NCBI GenBank assembly: GCA_022925895.1
Contig: JAKSYS010000006.1
Coordinates: 1 to 64,000 of the forward strand
Length of the DNA stretch: 64,000 bases
Source: Fragilaria crotonensis
Taxonomy: Eukaryota; Bacillariophyta; Fragilariophyceae; Fragilariales; Fragilariaceae
Reading direction: 5' to 3'
Shown: one piece after another, positions 10,730 through 21,860 of the stretch
How positions within the stretch are numbered: position 1 is the stretch's first letter
How the letters are laid out: each line of letters begins with the position of its first letter
Program-made: the position numbers and the translations under genes
The notes under the pieces: model-generated
What the model was told of the DNA's origin: nothing
Seen by the model: the letters and a program-made list of their open reading frames with translations, nothing else
Database searches by the model: none

Positions 10730-12739
10730 ATGATGAAGGGATCGGTCGTAGCAGTTGCAGTACGGCGTGTTTCAGCGGCGAGTGTTGTGATGACGCGTGC
10801 CCTCATCCTCTTGGTTGTCATTGGCGTCTCTGAGATGTTTTTCGGTCGTCAACTTTCCATGACGATGTTGCCTCAGAGGCTTGTAACAAGGAGGAGAGAT
10901 GCATTTATGGAACTCGGCAAGCTAAATGCTGCCACACAAGGAGGGCCTGGTAGAGTTCGATTCAGACCCTTTGCCGCAGACCCCGAGTTCCATAACAAGA
11001 CCGTCAACGGGAAAGCGATTCCTGGTCCATTTCTCAATGAAAGACTATTTTTAATTGGTGCTCGCCTCACGACATCCTACGTTCCGAACGATGAGTCGGT
11101 CCATGTCGATGTCTTTGGCTTTCCGGGAGATTGGCTCGTCAAAAGAGAGGGCGCAATTTTATGCGAAATTGATACATTGCCAAAAAAGTGGAAGTTGTTC
11201 AAAAACGAACATTTCGTCGAGAATCAAATTGCTATGTTCTGCCAATTGGAATGTGACTATCATGATCATGAGCATGATCCTACAAGCGCCGGTGCTACAA
11301 CTGTTGAGTCGTCTTGGTCGCGAGGCTGCGGAGAACCGATTCCAATGCATCTGGTGCCACTTGTCTCTGGAGACGTTAATCAAGATGGCACGACATTTAT
11401 CTGGCGATGCGATGTGTCCCAACTCTTGTCCAAATCTAAGTTGATTCAGAATGGTCAAGGACAAGCGGCACCAAGTAGTGTCCGTGTTCGATTGGATCTC
11501 AAAGTCGCACCGCAGACCGCAGTGTCACTCCTACAACGAACGTCCGGTACCGAGCCACAACCAACAACAAACGTCACCATGTACGAAGTTACCAAAATAG
11601 ACATACCCCTCCACACGGGGGTAGTTGGTCATGGCGGTCCACAAATTCGAAGCTCGCAGCAGGGGTACTTTACGCCACTTATACAGCAAACCGATGAAGA
11701 ACAAACTCCTATGGATGTTGGACTCTGCGTTGCCATTTTTGGGAGCAGCTCTACAAGATACATTGCCGAATTCGTTCAGCATCACAAGAATGTGGGAATA
11801 TCGCATATTGTCGTGGGTATGGACACAACGATGGATTCTGAAGACCTCTATGCTGCTGAGGAAGTTCTAAGACCTTTCATTGACGAAGGTTTCGTTGTCC
11901 TACAAGCGACTGGGTTGAATGATTATTTTACGTGCGATACGGACATGGCGAAGCTCCACTTTTATCACCAATGCCTGTATTATTTCAAAGGCTTGTACGA
12001 GTACTCGGCCACCTGGGATCTGGATGAGTATTGGATGCCTCCTGTGCAGTTGGAAATCACCGGCAAGAACAGTTTCAAGTACGGCTTTGAGTCAATAGAA
12101 GATGAGGAAGTCCCTCGCATAGAAGAATCTGTAACACAGGCGAAGAATCAATCGGTCGAACTACACTTTATACAACGGTCTAGCCACTCTGCATTTTCCG
12201 ATCTTGTCACGAGTGATCCTCTCTGGAGAAGGAGCAACTATTCCAAGTCAATCAGCATTCTCGATGTCTTGAAAGCGGTCGAACAGTTCCACAAATACCG
12301 TGGTTGTGAGGATAAATGGTGCTACTACCTTACCCCGTCATACCATTCTTTTCTTAAAAAAAGTGTGGAAAGAACACATCGCATCGGACATGATTTTGAT
12401 AAGCGCGATGCCAAGAGCGACAGAACCTGGCGGAAAGGAATCGCCCGAACACAAGTTGCAATGATGGGCGGCTTCCACTTGCCTGGGAGCTGTCGATTCC
12501 CCGACGACCCTGAATTTTATCCCTATTCCCAGATTGAGGAATGTTTCCCACGTATTTGGGACTCGGGTGAATACGGACGTACCCTTCACTACCAGTCGTT
12601 GATACATTACCGAGACGATGGGGATTACGAGCGTGTGGAAGAATGGGCTGAAGATGAATACCTTGCTTTATATGCCGATACGGTATACGCACAACTCGGT
12701 CGTCACAACTATCGCATTCAACCTAGGCCTCAAGAATAG
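10730..12739 (+). CDS. Glycosyltransferase family 92 (DUF23-type) protein, paralogue 1
   Basis: The protein is 669 residues from the ATG at 10730, with another ATG directly after it; both are preceded only by non-ATG codons in frame. A short basic N-terminus and a hydrophobic anchor at about residues 17-38 give type II membrane topology, as for Golgi transferases. The catalytic half begins near DVGLCVAIFG and contains YIAEFVQHHKNVGISHIVVG. The metal-binding DxD-like motif is in ATWDLDEYWMPP (D430, D432, E433), followed by a long C-terminal domain with FPRIWDSGEYGR. GT92 proteins transfer sugars, often galactose, to glycans; donor and acceptor here are unknown. It is roughly four-fifths identical by eye to the protein at 24197-26194. 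The copia element ends 209 bp upstream, so its promoter region has probably been altered. Confidence 0.85.
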   Translation: MMKGSVVAVAVRRVSAASVVMTRALILLVVIGVSEMFFGRQLSMTMLPQRLVTRRRDAFMELGKLNAATQGGPGRVRFRPFAADPEFHNKTVNGKAIPGPFLNERLFLIGARLTTSYVPNDESVHVDVFGFPGDWLVKREGAILCEIDTLPKKWKLFKNEHFVENQIAMFCQLECDYHDHEHDPTSAGATTVESSWSRGCGEPIPMHLVPLVSGDVNQDGTTFIWRCDVSQLLSKSKLIQNGQGQAAPSSVRVRLDLKVAPQTAVSLLQRTSGTEPQPTTNVTMYEVTKIDIPLHTGVVGHGGPQIRSSQQGYFTPLIQQTDEEQTPMDVGLCVAIFGSSSTRYIAEFVQHHKNVGISHIVVGMDTTMDSEDLYAAEEVLRPFIDEGFVVLQATGLNDYFTCDTDMAKLHFYHQCLYYFKGLYEYSATWDLDEYWMPPVQLEITGKNSFKYGFESIEDEEVPRIEESVTQAKNQSVELHFIQRSSHSAFSDLVTSDPLWRRSNYSKSISILDVLKAVEQFHKYRGCEDKWCYYLTPSYHSFLKKSVERTHRIGHDFDKRDAKSDRTWRKGIARTQVAMMGGFHLPGSCRFPDDPEFYPYSQIEECFPRIWDSGEYGRTLHYQSLIHYRDDGDYERVEEWAEDEYLALYADTVYAQLGRHNYRIQPRPQE

Positions 12740-13226
12740 AGCAGTCGAGTTGAACTCTATATTCTTCACCTTCACAAGGTCCGCAAAGGAAGGCCTTCAC
12801 TCTGGGTCTTTGGCGCATTGTATTCCGTGTTGATTGGTCCACAGGAGACAATATAGCTTCATCGTTGTCCCTTCCCTTTTCGTTCTCTTGGTGTGGCTGG
12901 TTAATTTTCCACTTAGGGACGATTCCCCAGAGCTGATGGGCACAATGATAAGCAACCGCTCAGGTTAACCACCGTTACCTGCAATAACCGACGGCTTCGA
13001 GTTATTGGGGAGTTGAGCACTAACGATTAACCACCGCATCGCTCGCCGTTACACTAAATACCCGGAAGCAACTGCTGTTACGTCATCTTATCAGCCGGCC
13101 AACTCACTCATCATGTCGCTAGTAGCATACTGTGACCATTTGTGCGTTTTGCCTGTACTCTGTACTCTGTTCTGGTAGGGGCTTCAGGTATAGCACAGCA
13201 CCCTGGACGTCAATTACTACCGGAGC
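12740..13226. other. Spacer between the glycosyltransferase gene and the Harbinger element
   Basis: This is the 3' flank of the first GT92 gene. Two copies of TTAACCACCG are visible (near 12964 and 13026). No open frame or RNA gene is supported. Confidence 0.5.
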
Positions 13227-13229
13227 TTA

Positions 13230-13277
13230 GGCCGATGCTTACGGGATTTGGGAATTACAAAACAAACCACAGTCCGA
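13230..13277 (+). repeat. Left terminal inverted repeat of the Harbinger element
   Basis: It begins GGCCGATGCTTACGGG and contains CAAAACAAACCACA. It is imperfectly complementary to 22895-22942 and is preceded by the TTA target duplication. Confidence 0.8.
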
Positions 13278-13517
13278 AATTCCTCTGACGCTTTGTAGAA
13301 TGACATCGCTTACAAACAATTCGATAACTTCCGATTTACAAAACAAACGGTGAATAATTCCATCGTATAGTGTATACGATCACGTATACCATAAAACATG
13401 AAAACCATATATAAAGCTCCCTCCACTGAACGTCAAAAGCGTCCGACAACAGTATGATAAGAACACAACTCCAGTCACTAATGCATAGACTCCATTTATC
13501 ACTGCATAGACGTCTCC

Positions 13518-15164
13518 ATGGGTGTTGCAAATTCGAAGCTCTTCGTCAATCGGATGCTCCGAAGTGGATTGTATGACGCAAACGACGATGAGGTGTGTTC
13601 AGATGCCGTGAGCTTTGATGCCCCCGTCAACTGTTTTGAAGAATCATTATTTAATAAACATGTCAACGACAACGACGACGACGACAACGACGACAACGAT
13701 ACAAATCTGCTGTTGAGTTTGCTTGCGCATCACCATTCGAATGTTCGCAACGTCAAGAAGCAGAAAGGCTTTCAACAACAAAAGCTGGCAGCGCTCAAAA
13801 CAAGACGCCACAAAGGACCAGCACTACCTCGGCCTGTCAAAAAGATACGTGTACCCAGACTATTGTTCTTCAATGATCCAACAACGGGTTTGCGTCGCCC
13901 TGTAACACCAAAGTTAAGCCTTTGGTGGTTGTTGTATCTTCAAGACCCACAGCCACAATGCAAAAACTGGTCTAAGTCATTCCGACAAAGGTTTCGCTTG
14001 CCTTACAATGAATTCTGCAAACTTTTGGTGATGATGAGGGACAGCTCCAATGATACCTACTTTCAACGGTGGAAGACGGAAGAGCCGGAGGATGGATGCC
14101 ATTCCGTTTGTCAGAAAAGGAAGATCTCACCTATGGAATTGTTGCTTTTAGGGAGCTTGCGCTATCTTGGCAGAGGGTGGACATTTGACGACCTTGCAGA
14201 ATCAACGTTCGTGAGCCGTGATGTTCATCGCTGTTTCTTCCACAAGTTCTGTGCTTGGGGTGCGAAGGTTTTGTATCCCATGTATGTTCGTCTTCCAACA
14301 ACGCTACATGACTTGAGAGCTTGCGAACAAGAGTACAGCAATGATGGGTTCCCCGGGTGCATTGGCAGTACGGATGCAACACACATACCCCTTGAAAAAG
14401 TTTCATACAATCTCAGACAGGGGCATCTTGGATACAAGATGCCTACTACCGCCAGGACGTACAATCTTACTGTGAATCATCGTCGGCAGATTTTGCACTC
14501 AACAACTGGCCACCCGGGAAGGTGGAACGACAAGACTTTGGTTCGTTTCGATTCATTTATGGCAGACTTGCGCAACGGTGCATTCAATGATACCATGTCA
14601 TTTGAATTGAAGACCAATACTGGTGGAGAAGCGACAACCAGAATCATTAAAGGTGCTCATGTGATTGTTGACAACGGATATTTAAAGTGGTCAACAACCG
14701 TGCCACCCATCAAGCACTCAGGTAAGCGTTCTGAGATTCGGTTTTCGCAATGGCTGGAGTCATTGCGGAAGGATGTTGAGTGTACCTTTGGAATTTTAAA
14801 AGGGCAATGGAGAGTACTGAAAAGTGGTATTCGCGTGCACAACACTGAAGCCGCTGACAACATTTGGCTTACATGTTGTGCTCTGCACAATTTACTTTTG
14901 GATGTTGACGGTCTGAGCATTGGCTGGGATAGTGGTGTGCCTTCTTCTTGGGAAGGCAAAATTGGTAATTTTGAGCCCGATGCAATTCCCCAGGCAATTC
15001 GAAGACTGATTTCGCCTGATGTCATCCGAACATACGATCAAAGTAGCGTAGGCTACAGAACTGGAACAAGTACTGTTGATGGTGTCAGGAACGACGGCAA
15101 CAATGGCGACGACGGACGACAGTGCAATCAAATGATTTTACGGAAGGTGAAGAGGTTCCAGTGA
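13518..15164 (+). CDS. PIF/Harbinger transposase (DDE_4 / plant-transposon-protein family)
   Basis: The uninterrupted 548-residue frame starts at the ATG at 13518. An Asp/Asn-rich stretch (residues about 50-62, from a GAC-type repeat) precedes a basic region with KKIRVPRLLFF that may bind DNA. The helical middle (SPMELLLLGSLRYLGRGWTF) is the usual Harbinger N-terminal helix-turn-helix zone. The RNase H-fold catalytic core shows D286 in GSTDATHIPLEK, D385 in HVIVDNGYLKW and E421 in RKDVECTFGILKG. The D-E spacing of 35 is that of a DD35E Harbinger enzyme. The family excises and integrates its element at TWA-type sites, with help from a partner protein in well-studied cases. All catalytic residues are present and the frame is intact, so activity is possible. 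A decayed relative lies at 34260-35760. Confidence 0.93.
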   Translation: MGVANSKLFVNRMLRSGLYDANDDEVCSDAVSFDAPVNCFEESLFNKHVNDNDDDDNDDNDTNLLLSLLAHHHSNVRNVKKQKGFQQQKLAALKTRRHKGPALPRPVKKIRVPRLLFFNDPTTGLRRPVTPKLSLWWLLYLQDPQPQCKNWSKSFRQRFRLPYNEFCKLLVMMRDSSNDTYFQRWKTEEPEDGCHSVCQKRKISPMELLLLGSLRYLGRGWTFDDLAESTFVSRDVHRCFFHKFCAWGAKVLYPMYVRLPTTLHDLRACEQEYSNDGFPGCIGSTDATHIPLEKVSYNLRQGHLGYKMPTTARTYNLTVNHRRQILHSTTGHPGRWNDKTLVRFDSFMADLRNGAFNDTMSFELKTNTGGEATTRIIKGAHVIVDNGYLKWSTTVPPIKHSGKRSEIRFSQWLESLRKDVECTFGILKGQWRVLKSGIRVHNTEAADNIWLTCCALHNLLLDVDGLSIGWDSGVPSSWEGKIGNFEPDAIPQAIRRLISPDVIRTYDQSSVGYRTGTSTVDGVRNDGNNGDDGRQCNQMILRKVKRFQ

Positions 15165-16652
15165 ATCAGTTGTCCTTGCATCAATTTCGGGCAATGCTCA
15201 TTGAACATTTCAATATTCGTTTTCACGAAAACAGAATTACGTGGCCAAAACGACTTGCATCAAAAGCACCTCCTCAGCATGTTCCAAATTAAATTGCTAT
15301 TAGATCAACTTCTGACAATATTATTGAAAACGTAGAGTACTATACTAGTAGGAGAGAAAATAGTGTATCTATAGATTGATCAGACGTTGCTGGATTCACC
15401 ATCCGATTCATAGTTTCCGTCACGAATAGAGTTCTGATTCGTAACACTTTCCTTGTCAAAACACTCCCCACACCACCAAACCATTTCCAGACGACGGTGG
15501 CTGTAACAGCATACGTCACACACATATCTTTTGCAGCGCCGACACTTGTGTGATGTCGGCGTAATGGAGCATTCAAAGCACACAAGGACGGCAGAGGATG
15601 CAGCAATTGACAACATTGCTTCAGCTGGCGACTTCATTGGAGATTCAAATATAACAACTCCACCAGACGGAAGGATAGATGGCTGTTTGACGGGAGTCAG
15701 ATGGATGGCTGTGGTTGGCTCTACTAACCGTAGATCTCCTATAGACGATTGCTGACGAATCCTGTCATCCTCCAATGAGGCACCAGCACGGATGGCGGCT
15801 CGTTCAGATATTACATTCAACTGACAATTTGCCTCTTTGTTTTGAAGGAAACTCAAATACTCTTCGCGTTCAAGTAATTTTGCCTCAAGCGCCTCCATCT
15901 TTTCCAATAAGCTGTCAGCAAGTAGAGAACTTGTTCCAGTAGTTGCATGGTAGTAACGTCTCGAAACGCTTTCCACTTGACCACGCAATGACGTAATCTG
16001 TCCTCGCACACGAAGACAAGACAGCATAGAATGCTTCTGTTGTGCCTTCTCAAGCGACTCGGAATCTAAATAATCCAATGCCTGCTTGAGGATTCCGTCA
16101 TCCTCCACAGTGCCACTGACAAATGAAGTCACTGCTGTGTTGTCATCATCAGCACCACCCCTGTAATTGCATCGTCCTCATTGTCATCCTTTGGATTTCC
16201 CGTTTCTGTTTCTTTCCTCGCCGGCTGTCAATAGGAATGGAAGACACTGCTGCCGCTTCCTTCATGGCCTTACGTGAACCGGTTTTCCGGCCGTAACTGG
16301 TCCCAACCTTTGATTCCGTAAATGCCATGGATTTCATTTCTGGATCGTTCGTGATGGTAATATGCCCCCAGAGACACCACGCTATGAAACCTTTGAAGAA
16401 TGTCCCATCCGGCACGTCCGCCTCATCGGTTTCTGCACACACGAACACGGTATCAGAAAGATTTACAACGGATGAAGTCAAATCATCGTTTTCAAATTCA
16501 TTGCTGCCGTCCTCTGCGGTCGCGCCAACCACCAATTCTGGGCCAACATCAGTCACATCCCTGTTTAGTAATTCGTCATCAGCAGCTAGCACACCATCTG
16601 GTGAGTCCGACATCATGGCCTTCTCGGCCATGTCCTTCTGAAGCAGGGGACG

Positions 16653-17036
16653 TGCCCTACGCGCGAAGTAATCAGTTTTATTTTGGAGGCTAATTTGTAG
16701 CTAGTTTTAAAGGATTAATAGTTGCACCTTATTAAAAGTTATGAGACTAGTTTTTAAAACAAGAGAGCAGTCCCATCCTTGGTGGGATTGGACTGTTCTC
16801 TTTCATTCATCTAGGAGACTCAGTGAGTCTCCAAGAGATGTCAGACAGTTCTCATTCTACTGTTGTACGGTTGTACTGTTGTACAGGATCAGTGTTCTAT
16901 TGTTGCACTGTACTATGGTATTACTAGTCTACCGGTATATCCAAGTACTATACATGGCCATTGTATTGTAGTACTGGATACTAGTAATATAGTATACTGT
17001 ATCGCACTACGCTAAGGGCACGTGCGGTGTACTGCA
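16653..17036 (-). repeat. LTR of the Gypsy element (3' LTR in element orientation)
   Basis: The 384-bp repeat begins TGCCCTACGCGCG and ends GGTGTACTGCA. It is identical by eye to 21477-21860 and preceded by GGACG. Confidence 0.92.
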
Positions 17037-17199
17037 CTCGCTTCCCTAATTGGGCGGTACGCGTTCTTTATATGGTGTTAGTCGACGTATGTTGACACGT
17101 TCATTGACAATGCCACGTTGAATGCGTACTGTACCATTAGCATAGGTTTCAGTAATCCGATAAGGTCCCGTGCGTGGGGCGGATAATTTGGAGATCAGT

Positions 17200-20100
17200 C
17201 CTGGTTTTCTAGTAGGACTTTTTCGCCAACACGGTACTCGTGTTCAATGCGTTTAGCATTTTCCTTTTTATTATTGCGTTAATAGTATCTTGCTTACGTT
17301 GTCTTATCCTAGCCCAATCCGTCTTTAATTGGATGGGCAACAACATGTCGCGTCCAAATACTAACTGTCCGGGTGTAGCATCTAATGTAGTATGTACTGT
17401 ACTACGTATTGCCCACAGCTGCACTTAGGAACGGTCCCCAAGGGTCATTCGCATCGAGTTCTTTTTGTTCGAGTTCGAATGTCCAGTGCATTACCCAGTA
17501 CTTGATGTACTCGTTCTACAATACCGTTTGATTGTGGGTTGTAACTGGATGACGGTTTTCTTTCATACCATAATTCTCGCACATTTGTTTGAATTGTGCT
17601 TTGAATTGGAACCGTTATCATACCCTATATGTTGGGGTCGTGGATATCTCGTCAACCACGTATTATTAAACGCTTCCATAACAGTATGTGCGTTCTTATC
17701 TGGTATTGCTATGACTTCGAACCATCCTGTTACGGGATCAATCATAGTCAACGCACGAAGTGTATGCGTGACGTTGGATACGTACAACGTATGGTCCAAT
17801 CAAGTCTACGTTTACGAGACCAGGAAGTTCTTCAGCTTCCTTAGGAGGTAAGTGTCCATACTTCTTCCTTTGTTTCTTAAATAGTTGACACGTCGACACG
17901 TCTTACAGAATGTCTCAACGTGACTACGTAATTTTGGCCACGTACATGTTTGTCGTATCGTTGCTTCAGTGCGTGATTCGCCTGGGTGTGCTAGATACTC
18001 ATGATACCAAGCCACTACGCGTTGTTGAAGTTGAATAGGAATATATATTTTTCCTTGGTACGTAATGACCTCAACTCCTTCAATTGTTTTGGTATTGAAG
18101 TTCTGACTTTTGATTTCGTACTTCTTCGTTTAAGCTCATTATCTAACCGTTGGTATTTAGCGATTAGCATAGGACTTAACGGAAAGTCAGTTTCTTTAAC
18201 GTCTGTTTTGTCATGAAGATGTAAGCCATCGTATCATTTGTAGGCTCTGTTGGTAACTTCTCATTGAAGTTCGCATCTAATCTTGACAAGGCGTCAGCAA
18301 TGGCGTTCTTTTCTCCTTTTATATGTAGAAAGGTAGGTCCAAACTCTTCTATCAGGAGTCTCCATCGTATTATACGATCAGTGGACATTTTCTGATATAG
18401 GAGATTCTTATGATCGGTATGTACTATCAGTTTTGACCTAATAGTATATTTTGAATTCCTTAAGTGTTTCTACTATGGATAACAGCTCTTGTTCACCAGT
18501 CGTGTAACGTTTTTGAGCGCTGTTAAGTTTCCTACTGTAGAAAGCTAACGGACGGTCATTTTGCATTATGACTGCTCCCAGTTGATAATCACTGGAGTCC
18601 GTATAAATGTGAAAGTCTTTTGAGAAGTCAGGATAAGCCAGTAATGTCTCTCGACTTATTATGGCCTTAATGTCTTCAAATGCTTTCTGTTCTTTATCGT
18701 GCCAAATAAATTTAGCTTTGGCAGAACACAGCGCCGTAAGCGGTGCTAGTATGTGACTTCTACGTCGCCACATGTCACGGTAGTAATTGATCATACCTAA
18801 GAAACGTCTTAACTGCCGTTTGGTAGTTGGTGGTGTCAACCGCATAATCGCTTCCACTTTCTTAGGTTGAGGTTGGATACCATGACGAGTAATCAATATC
18901 CTAAGTAATCAAGCTCGGTCACAGCGAACGAGGATTTACGTAGGTTAACGGCAAAGCCAACATCAGTTAGGCGTTGCAACACGAGTTCAACATGCTGAAG
19001 ATGGTCCTCGTAGGAACCTGCTGTTGTAATCAGTATGTCATCTAAGTACGCACGCACATTAGGCAAATCGCCCATAATGTCATTAATTATGGCCTGAAAG
19101 ATGTCAGGACTGCCATTCAAACCCATAGGTAGGCGACAGTAGCGATATTTGCCCCAGGGTACAATCATTGTACATAGATAGCTGGATTCTTTATCCAGGA
19201 CAATATGGTAGTAGCCCATACTTAAGTCCAGAGCCGTTGCCCAATTAAACCCTTCAAGTTTCTGAAGAAGGTCTGCAATCTTGGGTAACGGGTATGGTTA
19301 CGTTTATGTACCTATTAAGTACACGAAAGTCCGTTAGGACTCGAACGTCACCAGTCTTTTAGGCTGTATGAACGTTGGTGCCGCCCACTCGAGTCATTGC
19401 ACCGTTAATACTCCTATGTCACATAAGCGTTGAATTTCTTTCTTCGTTGTTTCCTCGTAGCATTTTGGTACAGGAACGGACGAGCGTGATACGGCTTCTC
19501 ATCCTTACTTAAGGGCCGTAGTTCGAGATGTACAGGCGGTACATTGAGTACGCCCAGTCCTCCACTAAACAACTTCGGATACTTTCGTAGCGAACGTACG
19601 AGTTGTTTTTGTTGATCGTTACTTGCGTATCCATGTGTGCGTAGTCATCCAGATCTAACGCACTATAGTCTGCATCAGTATACGTTTCTGCCTCGCTTCT
19701 GCTTCCTTGAGTACCGTAGGTTCGATACTGTGGTAGTAGATAGCTGTAGCATTCTGTAGATCGGATATTACGTGTTTTTCTTTCATGGGAATTTCTACAC
19801 CTTCCCATACTATCCGTTGTGTATTGAAATTAATTTCGATACCCAATTCTGATAGTAAATCTGCACCGATGATCATGTCATACTGTGCATTCTTGCGCAA
19901 CGTATGTGTGTCCTCGTGACACACCCATTGTACTATCTTTGACGTACTAAACTCGGGTAATTTGAATTTAATTTCCCGTTGCAGTTTCGTTACGAATTGA
20001 CCACCCATAGTGTGCCATCGTGTATGTGATGTTTTGAATACCGGTCCAGTTAAGCCCCGTATCGCATCCTTAAGTATAATTGTCGCAGATGCTCCAGTGT

Positions 20101-20260
20101 CTAGCAAAATGCGAACAATGCCGGGTTTGCCTGTTCCCATCACTTCGCCCGACTTCGGTGGTTTTGTGTTTTTGTTTTTGTCTCTTACTGCCATGGCCAT
20201 CTTTGGATGGCAATATCTCACTAGAAAATGAACCAAAGTAGATGGAACTTTCGTCACTAT
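17200..20260 (-). other. pol: pol region of the Gypsy element (broken)
   Basis: Recognisable domains on the minus strand are an aspartic protease-like region (LLDTGASATIILKDAI, near 20110), reverse transcriptase (CRLPMGLNGSPDIFQ and AYLDDILIT, near 19130-19040), RNase H (IYTDSSDYQLGAVI, near 18600) and an integrase zinc-binding region (HPGESRTEATIRQ, near 17990) with more integrase towards 17560. Integrase last is diagnostic of Ty3/Gypsy. It is broken into several frames and is a fossil rather than a host gene. Confidence 0.85.
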
Positions 20261-20419
20261 CTTCTTTAGTCTCTACTGTGCTAATGGTTGTCTTGGGACT
20301 GAACATTTCCACGATTTCTGCATCCGAATTCTCGGGTGTAAAGTCGCGGACCTTACGCTTGCCAGACTTCGGGTTGCGTGGAAGACGCTCAAGGATAGCG
20401 TTAAGCTGCTCCTGCGTCA

Positions 20420-21400
20420 TCAAGACATTTCGGTCAGTAAAACCGACATTTTCTTACCAGGTTTCTGTTTCCCCTTGTTCTCAGGGTTAAACCAACAGTC
20501 TTTCGTAGTATGATTCGTACGACCGCAATGCGCACACTTCTTATACTTAGACGACTGTGTTTTGGCCGTTGCCATTTTGTCAGCGGACTTACCGTTCCAA
20601 TTGCCCTTTTCGTGCCCTCAGGGTTATCGGTTTGTCCACCTTACGACGTTTGGCCTCAAGTGCCTGTCTGAGTTCAAGTTTCTCAAAATAATCAACAGTG
20701 CCTTGAAAATCGAACTTATAAAGCTCGATGTTCGCACCAAGAATGACCGCTTGCCATTCTTCAGGCTTCGCCTGGTTGAGAATTTGAATCAAGTCGTCAT
20801 CAGACAATTTAGACGGTTCAGCCTTACCTTCTTCCGTGGAAAATACGGTAAGTAATTATTTAGCTCGCGTAAGCGTAGCAAAGTTACGAACCGTATGACT
20901 TCCAAGACGTAGGTAATGCTGCATGTACACCACCTGCTTCTGGTACGCATGCAAGATTGGGAAGTAAGACTTACCAACTTCCGTCATTACCAGCTGGAAA
21001 ATCTCGTTTGGAGTCTTCCTCTGTCGTGCGGGACCCGCTACGTTCTCCGTATCGAGTCTACGCCACGTTTGCTGGAATTTGTCTCTTGCACTGCCCTTAA
21101 GTAGTGCAAGAGCCATAGACGCTTTTGTTCGCCAGACTCGAGCGGATAGTCACGAATGACCTCCTCGAGCTCTATGCGCCACTTCACCCACGCTTCTGGC
21201 GAGGTGTCGTAGTCTCCAAACAAACGAATTCTCTTTTCGATATTTTTGGAGTTCGCATTTCCGGCTTCAATCGGGACGTCGATTTTTATAGTTGCCCTCA
21301 TCGTCAGATTTCTCTGTCGATTTCTTGGGCCTATCAAAATAAATCGACGGCGGATTCAACGCGAGTTCGACTGACGGAATGCGACATGTTCCGCAGACGA
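20420..21400 (-). other. gag: gag region of the Gypsy element (broken)
   Basis: The minus-strand segment between the 5' LTR and the protease encodes charged helical sequence with DYDTSPEAWVKWRIELEEVI and LHAYQKQVVYMQHYLRLGSH. A Cys/His cluster downstream (near 20540) fits a nucleocapsid knuckle. Its position alone identifies it as gag. It is broken in more than one place. Confidence 0.65.
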
Positions 21401-21476
21401 ATTTTCAGACGCTTTGCGCTTACCTTTATTTTTGTTCGTCATGGTGATGTACTGACTACTGGGAGTGAATTCACTG

Positions 21477-21860
21477 TGCCCTACGCGCGAAGTAATCAGT
21501 TTTATTTTGGAGGCTAATTTGTAGCTAGTTTTAAAGGATTAATAGTTGCACCTTATTAAAAGTTATGAGACTAGTTTTTAAAACAAGAGAGCAGTCCCAT
21601 CCTTGGTGGGATTGGACTGTTCTCTTTCATTCATCTAGGAGACTCAGTGAGTCTCCAAGAGATGTCAGACAGTTCTCATTCTACTGTTGTACGGTTGTAC
21701 TGTTGTACAGGATCAGTGTTCTATTGTTGCACTGTACTATGGTATTACTAGTCTACCGGTATATCCAAGTACTATACATGGCCATTGTATTGTAGTACTG
21801 GATACTAGTAATATAGTATACTGTATCGCACTACGCTAAGGGCACGTGCGGTGTACTGCA
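21477..21860 (-). repeat. LTR of the Gypsy element (5' LTR in element orientation)
   Basis: The 384-bp repeat is identical by eye to 16653-17036 and is followed by the GGACG target duplication at 21861-21865. Confidence 0.92.

Larger units (their letters stand above)
16653..21860 (-). mobile_element. Ty3/Gypsy LTR retrotransposon, very recent insertion, coding region broken
   Basis: Two 384-bp LTRs (16653-17036 and 21477-21860), TG...CA at their ends and identical by eye, enclose about 4.4 kb of internal sequence coding on the minus strand. A perfect 5-bp target duplication GGACG flanks it (16648-16652 and 21861-21865). The internal order right to left is gag, protease, reverse transcriptase, RNase H, integrase, which is the Ty3/Gypsy order. 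The coding region is broken at roughly eight or nine places. Identical LTRs with a decayed interior suggest that it was copied recently with proteins supplied by another element. It interrupts the second gene of the Harbinger transposon. Confidence 0.92.

Noticed and set aside
16741-16971. 76-codon frame repeated exactly at 21565-21795
   Set aside because: It lies within the two LTRs of the Gypsy element; the repetition reflects LTR identity, not a duplicated gene.
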